Shown piece by piece: positions 25,870-33,592 of a stretch of DNA of 64,000 nucleotides. Within the stretch, counting starts at the first letter, position 1; each line of letters opens with the position of its first letter. The notes under the pieces were generated by a model. That model was not told the origin of the DNA. It did no database searches and saw only the letters and a list, made by a program, of their open reading frames with translations. A program made the position numbers and the translations under genes. This stretch comes from Methylovulum miyakonense HT12. Its GTDB lineage: Bacteria > Pseudomonadota > Gammaproteobacteria > Methylococcales > Methylomonadaceae. The DNA is taken from contig NZ_KB913025.1 of NCBI RefSeq assembly GCF_000384075.1, forward strand, positions 2,639,779-2,703,778, written 5' to 3'.

Positions 25870-26403
25870 TCAGTGTTTGACAAACTTACGGCCAAGCCAA
25901 TAATCCAGGCTTAACCAGCCCGCCCCGCTACAAAACAGCGAAGCCAGCATCAGCAAATACAACAGCGGCAATTTGTAATTGCCAAAGCCCTTATCGGTGA
26001 TGGCGTAACCTTGCCACAATTCCCCCAAAGTGTGCCATTCGGCAGGCCAATGCACGGCGGCGATGGCGACCACGGTCAGAACCATCAAGGCCAGACTGAA
26101 AAAACGGGTGGCCAATCCCAAAATCAAAGCGATAGGGCCTATCAGCTCCAGCCCCATTGACAAATTCCAACTGACATCAGCAGGTAACAGACTGAACGGG
26201 AAGGGAAAAGGCAAATTGCCAAACCAATTTTCGCCCATGAGTTTTTCCAAACCTGCTTCGGCAAATTCATAAGCCAAAACCAAGCGCAGGAAAATCGGGG
26301 CATAGCCGGACGTGTTGTTTCCGATCCAATGGTTTGTTTGGGCCAGTATCCGCTTGGTTTGCGGGATCAGGCATTGGCAGTTAGCGGCTTTGGGTAAGTC
26401 CAT
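25870..26403 (-). CDS. DoxX-family membrane protein (HvfD-like)
   Basis: 177 residues from the ATG at 26403, selected by a GAGGAG Shine-Dalgarno nine bases upstream. Four membrane segments are visible. Family motifs: PIFLRLVLAYEFAEAGLEKL, and ELIGPIALILGLATRFFSLA. DoxX proteins often accompany bufferin/HvfABC operons; their biochemical role is poorly defined (possibly quinone-linked redox or maturation support). The preceding gene on this strand is the Cys-rich bufferin-like peptide, with an intervening hairpin. It converges with the anti-sigma gene. Confidence 0.83.
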   Translation of the reverse strand: MDLPKAANCQCLIPQTKRILAQTNHWIGNNTSGYAPIFLRLVLAYEFAEAGLEKLMGENWFGNLPFPFPFSLLPADVSWNLSMGLELIGPIALILGLATRFFSLALMVLTVVAIAAVHWPAEWHTLGELWQGYAITDKGFGNYKLPLLYLLMLASLFCSGAGWLSLDYWLGRKFVKH

Positions 26404-26435
26404 GATGGCTCCTCGGTGGCAGGTTTTTGGATGAT

Positions 26436-26476
26436 AAAAAAAGCCGGCCTTCGCAAACACCAGGATTGCGAAGGCC
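26436..26476 (-). terminator. Terminator/attenuator between the bufferin-like gene and doxX
   Basis: A perfect 10-bp stem GGCCTTCGCA (26446-26455) with TGCGAAGGCC (26467-26476), followed on the minus strand by a T-run (plus-strand A-run 26436-26442). It falls 17 bases after the bufferin-like stop and before the doxX RBS. It probably sets a high peptide-to-DoxX expression ratio. Confidence 0.85.
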
Positions 26477-26492
26477 GTTTGCCTACAGCGGC

Positions 26493-26804
26493 TTATTTTT
26501 TATTGCCCCCACAGCTCCCTTCTTGCATTTTGTCAGCACCCGCTTTGCCTGCGCCACATTTGCCTTCGGCAGCTTTCCCGGTACTTTCCGCCGCTTTTTT
26601 GGCTTTTTCAGCACCGCATTTGCCTTCGCCGCATTTTCCTTCCATGGTTTTTTCAGTACCGGCTTGATTGGCTTCGGCCACCATCGTGGCGCTAGAAATT
26701 TCTTTCATGCCAAAAGGGTTGTTGTCGGCAAAAGCGATGGGGGATGCGGTTAAGGCCGTTGCGATGATGCCGCCAAAAGTTAAGGTCAAGGTTGTTTTGT
26801 TCAT
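26493..26804 (-). CDS. Bufferin/HvfA-like Cys-rich precursor peptide
   Basis: 103 residues from the ATG at 26804 (AGGAA six bases upstream). A Sec-type signal peptide ends at about IAFADNN. The C-terminal half is low-complexity Lys/Ala/Gly/Glu with repeated KCG units: EGKCGEGKCGAEKA, then EGKCGAGKAG, then EGSCGG, four cysteines in all. EGKCG repeats mark HvfA/bufferin precursors, exported RiPPs in which DUF692 (MNIO) enzymes with a DUF2063 partner convert cysteines to thiooxazole/oxazolone groups that bind copper or other metals. Here those two enzymes are not adjacent; only DoxX and the sigma pair are. Alternatively it is an unmodified metal-buffering peptide. Confidence 0.8.
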   Translation of the reverse strand: MNKTTLTLTFGGIIATALTASPIAFADNNPFGMKEISSATMVAEANQAGTEKTMEGKCGEGKCGAEKAKKAAESTGKAAEGKCGAGKAGADKMQEGSCGGNKK

Positions 26805-26882
26805 GGTCAATTCCTGTTTAATTCAGTTAAAGGTCGGTTAGGAAAAGCCGGTTGGGATGGCCAACCGCTTTCCTGACTCATC

Positions 26883-26909
26883 AGTCGAATTAAAAATGAA
26901 AACCTTACA
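26883..26909 (-). promoter_or_regulatory. Candidate ECF-type promoter of the bufferin-like gene
   Basis: On the minus strand TGTAA (26909-26905), a 17-base spacer and CGACT (26887-26883) resemble ECF -35/-10 elements, about 80 bases before the ATG. This is suggestive only. Recognition by the sigma factor encoded 1.3 kb away is inferred from proximity. Confidence 0.3.
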
Positions 26910-26993
26910 ATTAAATTTTAAAAATTTTTTAGGACAGGGGGAATGGCGTGGAATGGAGGTTTTTTTCAGGCAGCAAGATAAGCTTGCCCGGCT

Positions 26994-28736
26994 TCACTCA
27001 AGCCAAAACCCACCGCTTTGGTGCTGCCACATTGCGTGATATTTGCCTTGTTTATCCAGCAATTCCTGATGGGTTCCTTGCTCTATGATACGCCCGTGTT
27101 CCAAAACCACTATCCTGTCCATGCGTAAAATCGTCGATAAACGATGGGCGATGACAATCGCGGTTTTAGTTTCGATCAGTTCGAAAATGGCGGTCTGGAT
27201 TTGTTGTTCGGTGAGGGAATCCAAGGCGCTGGTGGCTTCATCCAGCACGACTATCGGCGCGTTTTCCAGGAAGGCGCGGGCGATGGCGACGCGCTGCCTT
27301 TCGCCGCCGGATAATTTGACCCCGCGTTCACCAACGAGCGTGTCAAAACCATCCGGGAGTTTTTCGATGAAATCCAGGCTCCGCGATTTTTGTGCGACAT
27401 CCAGCAGACGCGCTTCAGGGATGTCCGCACCTAGCGTGATATTCTCGCGTATCGATCGGTGGAACAGTTCGGGTTGTTGCGGGACCATGGATATTTGCCC
27501 GCGTAACGCGCTTAAGGTAAAGGCTTTGGCATCCTGGCCGTCAAACGTGATTGCGCCAGATTGCGGCTCCAAAAAACGGAACAGCAATTTCGTCAACGAC
27601 GATTTGCCGGAACCGGATTGCCCGACGAGCGCCACTTTTTCACCGGCTTTGATATGCAGGGAAAAATCGGTAAACAACGGGGAATGCGGGTTATAACTGA
27701 AATTAATGCGGTTAAAACTAATTTCGCCCTGTGCAATGCTTAGCGGGCGAGCATCGGGCGGATCGGTTTCCAGATCCGTCTGCCGGAAAACCTCGGTCAT
27801 TTCCCGCGCATCGGCTAAGGCGGTGAAAAAATTGCGGAAGTTGCGGCCAAATTCCCACAGGCGTTGGATGAGCATAATCATGATGGACTGGAACAGCACG
27901 AATTGCCCGACCTGAAAATTACCCGCCTGCCATTTGCCTATCATCAGGTACACCAGCCAGAGTTCAATACCGAAAGTCATCAGGCCTTGTATCGCAAAAG
28001 AAACAAACAGCAAAGTCCAGGCGATTTTTTTCTTGCGGTACACTAAATCTGAAGCTTGGTTGATGCGTTGCTGTTCGCGGTTTTCCAAGGCAAAACTTTT
28101 GACGATAAAAATATTGCTGATGGCATCCGAATACAGGCCGCCGACTTTGGAATCGCCTTCTGCGACCGCTTCGTCAAAACGCAGTTTCCAGATCGAAAAA
28201 CCGATGTTCCAGCCGACAAACAGCACCACCCAAACCAGAAAATAAAAGGCAAATTCAGGTTGTTGTTGGTAAAAAATGGCGAACGAAATACTGACCGCGA
28301 GGCAATTCATAAAAAACTGGAACAGGAACCAGTCCATGATAATTTCGAACGAACGCGAGAAGCGGTTGGCTTGTTTGATCAGGCTGCCGGAAAACTGGTT
28401 TTCGAAAAAACCATATTTTTGTTTTTTAAGCACGTCAAAACAGCGTTTTTCCAGCAGATTGACGCCGCCGCCGTCCAGCGGGACCAGGGCGATTTCCAGG
28501 AACCGCCAAGCCAGCCAGATACCGCCATACAGCAAAGCGATGGTCTTCAGGTTATCCAGCAACACAGTCAGTGTGGTATCTGAATAAGGCGCGGCGAGGC
28601 CGTTGGCGATGTTTTTGTAATAGATGGGTGCTGACAAATCCAGAATGACTTCAATGGTCAAGGCGGTCAACGCCAGCAGGAAATAAGCTTTTTTCTGCCA
28701 GATAACGCGGCTGTATTCTTTTAAGATAATGTCCAT
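26994..28736 (-). CDS. ABC exporter, fused membrane and ATPase domains
   Basis: 580 residues, half-transporter type. An N-terminal six-helix membrane domain spans about 1-310. The nucleotide-binding domain follows: Walker A GQSGSGKS, Q-loop SMVPQQPELF, signature LSGGERQR, Walker B IVVLDEATSALD and switch His in IAHRLST. All catalytic residues are intact. Such proteins homodimerise to export lipids, peptides or drugs; the substrate cannot be told. No neighbouring gene is in an operon with it, and the upstream 283 bases separate it from the divergent oxidase operon. Confidence 0.9.
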   Translation of the reverse strand: MDIILKEYSRVIWQKKAYFLLALTALTIEVILDLSAPIYYKNIANGLAAPYSDTTLTVLLDNLKTIALLYGGIWLAWRFLEIALVPLDGGGVNLLEKRCFDVLKKQKYGFFENQFSGSLIKQANRFSRSFEIIMDWFLFQFFMNCLAVSISFAIFYQQQPEFAFYFLVWVVLFVGWNIGFSIWKLRFDEAVAEGDSKVGGLYSDAISNIFIVKSFALENREQQRINQASDLVYRKKKIAWTLLFVSFAIQGLMTFGIELWLVYLMIGKWQAGNFQVGQFVLFQSIMIMLIQRLWEFGRNFRNFFTALADAREMTEVFRQTDLETDPPDARPLSIAQGEISFNRINFSYNPHSPLFTDFSLHIKAGEKVALVGQSGSGKSSLTKLLFRFLEPQSGAITFDGQDAKAFTLSALRGQISMVPQQPELFHRSIRENITLGADIPEARLLDVAQKSRSLDFIEKLPDGFDTLVGERGVKLSGGERQRVAIARAFLENAPIVVLDEATSALDSLTEQQIQTAIFELIETKTAIVIAHRLSTILRMDRIVVLEHGRIIEQGTHQELLDKQGKYHAMWQHQSGGFWLE

Positions 28737-29019
28737 GTTTTCGTGGTTAGGTGTGGTGGCGCATTTTATCCATGATGGGCTTGGAGTTGATGGCTTTGTT
28801 TAGTGCAGCATGATAAGTCCATCAGTAACAGGATGTTTTGTTTATTAAAACAGACAAGGGAGTGCTTTGTCTCTATAATTACCGCACCATTTCTGATGGT
28901 ATTGAGCTGGGCGAATGATGTTGTGTGAATTTGAAAATCCGCCCGAAAAAGCGTTTTTTGTGCCGATTTTTTCCAAATTCGCGCTAACACCGTAATAGTT
29001 ACCAACGTGGGAGGATAGT

Positions 29020-29163
29020 ATGGATCAAATGAGTGAAGAAGACCGAAAACGTATTCTCGAAAGTTCCCCAGTCGGCACTTTTGCCCTGATGTCAGCGGTG
29101 ATTGGTGGTATGGCCGTCGCCTGGCTGTTTCTGTATTACGGCGTATTTTTGCCACGGGGATAG
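29020..29163 (+). CDS. Small single-helix subunit of the type-B oxidase operon
   Basis: 47 residues. ATG preceded by an AGGA Shine-Dalgarno. A charged N-terminus (MSEEDRKRILESSP) precedes one transmembrane helix of about 22 residues (TFALMSAVIGGMAVAWLFLY). It starts the operon and ends nine bases before the subunit II gene. Small single-helix subunits (CcoQ- or subunit IIa-like) are common in ba3 and cbb3 oxidases; this one probably stabilises the complex. Easily missed because of its size. Confidence 0.75.
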   Translation: MDQMSEEDRKRILESSPVGTFALMSAVIGGMAVAWLFLYYGVFLPRG

Positions 29164-29172
29164 GATTTTATT

Positions 29173-29763
29173 ATGCAAACAGAACTCGCAAAAGCCATAA
29201 ACCTCCTACGGGATTTGTGCGCCCAGTTTAACGCAATCCATATCGACCCACTGGAAAAAAAATGGATAACTATCTCGTTGATGGTGATTGGCCTATTGGT
29301 CGGCATTATTACCCTGGATGCTTTCTTTCATGGCGTCAATCCTCCCAGCAAGGTTGAAACCATTGATTCCGCCAGCCTGCATCTCAGTAAAGAGTTTGCC
29401 GAAGAAAACCTCGGTGTGCAAGTGGACGGAAAAGGCGTGGTCACCATCCGTATGGTCGCCGGACGTTATTCATTTTTCCCTAAGCACATTGACGTGCCTG
29501 CCGAAACCCCGTTGACTTTCCGCTGGGTCAGTATGGACGTGCTGCACGGTGTCCATATCCCGATGACCAATATGAGCACGATGATCGTGCCAGGTTATGT
29601 CGCACAAGTGTCCACCACCTTCCCTAAACCAGGTGAATATCCCTTGTTGTGCAATGAATATTGCGGCTTAGGCCATAACCACATGTGGAGCAATATTTCC
29701 GTCATCGCCAAAGAAGACTGGAAAGCTCCGGTTAAATCACCCGCCAGTGGAGAGCAAAAATGA
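29173..29763 (+). CDS. Cytochrome c oxidase subunit II (ba3/type B, CuA)
   Basis: 196 residues. One N-terminal membrane helix (ITISLMVIGLLVGIITLDAF) is followed by a periplasmic cupredoxin domain. CuA ligands are present: His in VLHGVHIPM and CNEYCGLGHNHM with both cysteines, the His and the Met. It accepts electrons from a cytochrome c and passes them to subunit I. The single-helix, short form is that of ba3-type (type B) oxidases. The last codons overlap the subunit I start (ATGA). Confidence 0.92.
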   Translation: MQTELAKAINLLRDLCAQFNAIHIDPLEKKWITISLMVIGLLVGIITLDAFFHGVNPPSKVETIDSASLHLSKEFAEENLGVQVDGKGVVTIRMVAGRYSFFPKHIDVPAETPLTFRWVSMDVLHGVHIPMTNMSTMIVPGYVAQVSTTFPKPGEYPLLCNEYCGLGHNHMWSNISVIAKEDWKAPVKSPASGEQK

Positions 29764-31385
29764 ACGGTGCGGCAACTAAAAAACTCGCGTTAAGCCATTT
29801 ATGGGTGGCGTTTGCCGCTTTTATTGTGGCGTGTTTCATGGGCGAATATCAGGTGCTGGAACGTAGCGGCTTTATCCCCGCGTTGGATTCGGCCCCGGTT
29901 TATTTCGCTTCGGTCAGTACCCACGGCGTGTTGATGGCGTTTGTACTGACGATATTTTTCATCATGGGCTTTGGTTACACCATCGCAACCGCCAGCCTGA
30001 AACAGCCGGTATGGAATATGCCGCTGGCTTGGGGCGGGTTTTGGTTGGCTTTAGTGGGTGTCGTGTTGGCGGCGGTTCCGTTGCTGACGGGCAAAGCCTC
30101 GGTGTTATACACGTTTTACCCACCCATAGTCGCCCACGCCGCATTTTATATCGGCGCGACTTTGTTGGTGGTGGGGTCTTGGGTGTGGTGCGCCATCATG
30201 CTGGTGATGTTTAGCCAATGGAAAACAGCCAATCCCGGCCAGACCGTGCCGCTCGCCATGTTCGCCACCGCCGCCAATGCCATGTTGTGGTTATGGACTA
30301 GCGCGGGTGTGGCTTTGGAAGTGCTGTTCCAATTAATCCCCTTGTCTTTGGGTTGGATTGACACCGTTGACCCGGGCCTTGCACGGACTTTGTTCGCTTG
30401 GACATTGCATCCTATCGTTTATTTCTGGCTGATTCCGGCTTACACCGCGTTTTATGTGTTTGTACCGAAACAAGCGGGCGGTTATTTGTTCAGTGACGAA
30501 ATGGCGCGGATTGCGTTTATCGTCCTCGCCGTGTTTGCCTTGCCCATTGGTTTCCATCATTTGTACATGGATCCTGAGCAAGCCAGCGGCTGGAAATTGC
30601 TGCATGGCATCGGCACCTTTGTGGTGGCCTTGCCGACCTTGGTGACCGGTTTTACCGTGATCGCTTCGTTGGAAATCGCCGGACGCTTGCGTGGCGGTAA
30701 AGGGCTGTTTGGCTGGATTTTAACCCTGCCGTGGACGAACACCATGGTGCTGTCGGTGATTTTAGCCCTGCTGATGCTGATATTTGGCGGTTTCGGCGGT
30801 ATCGTCAACGCCAGTTATGCGATGAACGCGATGATCCATAACACCGCTTGGGTGCCCGGGCACTTCCATCTGATTTTTGGCGGCACGACCATCATCATGT
30901 ATTTTGCTATCGCCTATTACCTTTGGCCACTGCTGATCGGAAAAGCCTTGTTTTCCAATACCATGGCGGTGACCCAATTATGGCTATGGTTCATCGGCAT
31001 GGCGATTTTGACTACGCCTTGGCATGTTTTGGGGTTGTTGGGCCAGCCGCGCCGTATATCCAGCGTGGTTTACAACAATTTGCTGACTTTGGCGTGGAAA
31101 CCTTATGAGTTCATGATGATTTTTGGTGGCCTGATCCTGCTGGGTTCAGCTTGCCTGTTCATCTACAATCTGGTCAAAACCCAGTTAAACCCTACGCCGG
31201 AAGCCGTTGCCGGAGAGATTGAGTTTGCCGAACCTATCCATGCCGTCACTGCACTGCCTGAGTATCTGAACGGCTTAAAACTTTGGAATAAAGTCATTGC
31301 CGTGTTAATGGCGGTCAGCTTCGGTTATCCGATCTTGCAGTTCTTTTTTATGAAAACCTTTGGCTCAAGCGCGTGGGGATATTAA
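29760..31385 (+). CDS. Cytochrome c oxidase subunit I (ba3/type B haem-copper oxidase)
   Basis: 541 residues with twelve or more membrane helices. Haem ligand His in VSTHGVLMAF; CuB region WTLHPIVYFWLIPAY with the cross-linking Tyr, and FHHLY; high-spin and low-spin haem histidines in VPGHFHLIFGG. The absence of D-channel motifs and the HPIVYFW spacing indicate a type B (high-affinity) enzyme. It reduces O2 to water in the inner membrane. Four-base overlap with the subunit II gene. A high-affinity terminal oxidase suits micro-oxic methylotrophy, but no subunit III is present. Confidence 0.93.
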   Translation: MNGAATKKLALSHLWVAFAAFIVACFMGEYQVLERSGFIPALDSAPVYFASVSTHGVLMAFVLTIFFIMGFGYTIATASLKQPVWNMPLAWGGFWLALVGVVLAAVPLLTGKASVLYTFYPPIVAHAAFYIGATLLVVGSWVWCAIMLVMFSQWKTANPGQTVPLAMFATAANAMLWLWTSAGVALEVLFQLIPLSLGWIDTVDPGLARTLFAWTLHPIVYFWLIPAYTAFYVFVPKQAGGYLFSDEMARIAFIVLAVFALPIGFHHLYMDPEQASGWKLLHGIGTFVVALPTLVTGFTVIASLEIAGRLRGGKGLFGWILTLPWTNTMVLSVILALLMLIFGGFGGIVNASYAMNAMIHNTAWVPGHFHLIFGGTTIIMYFAIAYYLWPLLIGKALFSNTMAVTQLWLWFIGMAILTTPWHVLGLLGQPRRISSVVYNNLLTLAWKPYEFMMIFGGLILLGSACLFIYNLVKTQLNPTPEAVAGEIEFAEPIHAVTALPEYLNGLKLWNKVIAVLMAVSFGYPILQFFFMKTFGSSAWGY

Positions 31386-31387
31386 TC

Positions 31388-32059
31388 ATGAAACACTTAT
31401 TGTTAGCTATCGCATTGCTTGCGCCACTTGCCGTCCACGCCGGGCCGGGCTCTAACATTGCCTGGACCCCAGAAACCTTGGGCCTGGTCAAAAAAGGCGA
31501 CCTGAACAAAGGCAAAACTTTGGCGGAAACCTGCCAAAGTTGCCACGGTGCAAAAGGCGAAGGCATGCCCGCGGAAACCCGTGACGGGGAGACTCTCGCC
31601 GCCATCCCCGCCTTGGCGGGTCAGGTGGCCACGTATACTTACAAACAGTTGCGGGATTATTTTGACGGCAGCCGCAACCATGATTCCATGACCGCCATTG
31701 CCAAAGGTTTGGGGGAACAGGATGCGGCGGATTTGGCGGCATGGTTTGCGTCGTTGCCTATGCCGCAACACAAGGCGGCTGGCCAAAGTTCCGCCAGGGC
31801 GGAAAAGATGGTTGCCCAAGGCGACGGCAAACGCATTTTGCCGCCGTGTTCGGTTTGCCATGGTAGCGAAGGGCAGGGCGAGAAGATGGATATTCCGGCG
31901 CTGGCAGGCCAACAAGCCGATTATTTCGAGCGGACTTTGTTGGCTTATAAAAATGGCGGGCGCCATAATGACATATACAGCCGTATGCGTTTGATCGCCC
32001 AGCAATTAAGCGAGGCGGAAATCAAGGAATTGGCTAGCTACTACCAACAACTGAAATAG
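31388..32059 (+). CDS. Dihaem cytochrome c (c4-like), electron donor to the type-B oxidase
   Basis: 223 residues from the ATG at 31388; an upstream in-frame ATG overlaps the oxidase gene. Signal peptide MKHLLLAIALLAPLAVHAG. Two CXXCH haem sites, CQSCHGAKGEG and CSVCHGSEGQG, each followed by distal Met-type sequence (HDSMTAIAKGL, YSRMRLIAQQL). The two-domain repeat is that of cytochrome c4. Periplasmic, two bases after the subunit I stop, so likely the dedicated donor of the oxidase. Confidence 0.9.
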   Translation: MKHLLLAIALLAPLAVHAGPGSNIAWTPETLGLVKKGDLNKGKTLAETCQSCHGAKGEGMPAETRDGETLAAIPALAGQVATYTYKQLRDYFDGSRNHDSMTAIAKGLGEQDAADLAAWFASLPMPQHKAAGQSSARAEKMVAQGDGKRILPPCSVCHGSEGQGEKMDIPALAGQQADYFERTLLAYKNGGRHNDIYSRMRLIAQQLSEAEIKELASYYQQLK

Positions 32060-32104
32060 CCCTGTCTGGCGGATTGTTTGGCGGTAGGCGTGAAAGCCTA
32101 AGCA

Positions 32105-33520
32105 TCAGCCCAATTTAGCCAAGCCGGGTTTCCCATTAGCGCCCCGGTCACGAAGTTTAACCAGTGACCGGAATTTCTCCTCAATGCTCGGCACAAGCGT
32201 CTTGTCCAACGTGAACATGACGACATGGTCGTCTTCTTCAAAAATGGTGTCATGATGTATCGAGATGGCCTCGTTATTGCGGATCAACGCGCCCAAGACG
32301 ATACCCTCAGGTAATTTGACGGTGTCCACCTTACGCCCGACCACCGAATTTTCACCATTCCCTTTATGGGCAATCGCTTCAATCGCTTCCGCCGTGCCGT
32401 TGCGTAACAGGCTGATTTGTGCGACATCGCAAAGCCGCACATGTTTGAGTATGCCGCCCAGCGTTTCAACATTAGGCAGCACGGCCAAATCAATCCCGGT
32501 CCCTGGCAACAATTTGTTGTAGCTCAGATGGTTGAGTATGCAAATTGCCTTGCGTGCGCCGTGGGCTTTTGCCAGCGAGGCGGAGATGATGTTCACGCCA
32601 TCGTTATCCGTAATCGCACAAAACAAATCTGTCTTGTCAATGGACTCTTCCAATAACAAGGTTTCGTCACCGCTATCACCGTGTATCACGATGGCGTGGC
32701 TCAATTCATTGGCGATTTTTCTGGCGCGTTTCAAATCGCCTTCAATGATTTTGACATGGTGGTCTTTTTCCAATGCTTGCGCCAGGCGTTTGCCGATATG
32801 CCCACCCCCTGCAATGATGATGCGCTTGAGCGGCTTTTCCAGGCATCCCAAATCTTTTAACAAACGCCGGACTTCTAGCCTGGGGGCAAAGAAGAACACT
32901 TCATCATTGGCGATGATTTCGGCTTCCCCGTTGGTGGGGAGTGCGGCGCCATCACGGAAAATCGCCACCACCCGGATTTTGCCTTCGGTCAAACGGCCCT
33001 TTAAGGTCTTGATTTTCTTTCCGGTCAAGAACCCGTCCGCCTTGACTTTCACCGAAAATAGGCGCACCAGGCCGTTGGCGAAATCAGAAACATGCAGCAC
33101 ACCCGGTAGGTCGATCAGGTTGCGGATGGATTCCATCACGCTTTGTTCGGGGCTGATGACGATGTCGATAGGGATGCCTTCGGGCCCGAAGAGTTTTGGG
33201 TTTTTCAGGTAATCAATCGCGCGGATGCGGGCGATGGTTTTGGGCCGGTTGTACAGTTTATGGATGATCGTGCAGGCTAGGATATTGGTCTCGTCGCGGT
33301 CAGTGACGGCAATCACCAGATCGGTTTGGCGTATGCCCGCCTGCTCCAAAATATGCGGATAGGCGGCATTGCCAATTACGGTGGTGATGTTGACGAGTTC
33401 TTTCAATGCCTCAAGGCGGAGCGCATCGGCATCTATCACGACAATCTCGTTGGCTTCATCCGCCAACGCTTCGGCGACGGATCTCCCTGTCCTGCCCGCA
33501 CCTAAAATCAGTATTCTCAT
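32105..33520 (-). CDS. trkA: Trk potassium-uptake regulatory subunit TrkA
   Basis: 471 residues with two RCK/TrkA-N Rossmann domains (MRILILGAGRTGRSVAEALA; then IIIAGGGHIGKRLAQAL) and TrkA-C segments between and after. It binds NAD(H)/nucleotides and gates the TrkH/G membrane channel. No trkH is adjacent. It follows kup by 110 bases on the same strand, so two potassium functions are paired. Confidence 0.94.
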   Translation of the reverse strand: MRILILGAGRTGRSVAEALADEANEIVVIDADALRLEALKELVNITTVIGNAAYPHILEQAGIRQTDLVIAVTDRDETNILACTIIHKLYNRPKTIARIRAIDYLKNPKLFGPEGIPIDIVISPEQSVMESIRNLIDLPGVLHVSDFANGLVRLFSVKVKADGFLTGKKIKTLKGRLTEGKIRVVAIFRDGAALPTNGEAEIIANDEVFFFAPRLEVRRLLKDLGCLEKPLKRIIIAGGGHIGKRLAQALEKDHHVKIIEGDLKRARKIANELSHAIVIHGDSGDETLLLEESIDKTDLFCAITDNDGVNIISASLAKAHGARKAICILNHLSYNKLLPGTGIDLAVLPNVETLGGILKHVRLCDVAQISLLRNGTAEAIEAIAHKGNGENSVVGRKVDTVKLPEGIVLGALIRNNEAISIHHDTIFEEDDHVVMFTLDKTLVPSIEEKFRSLVKLRDRGANGKPGLAKLG

Positions 33521-33592
33521 AAGTTTCCTTATTTGGGTTAACGGCGGTTCGGCAAACCCCGCTTATGCATAAGACAATGGTTAAAACATTGC

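Noticed and set aside
28766-29155. Minus-strand frame of 129 codons upstream of the ABC exporter
   Set aside because: Overlaps the small oxidase subunit on the opposite strand and lacks a start signal or recognised features.
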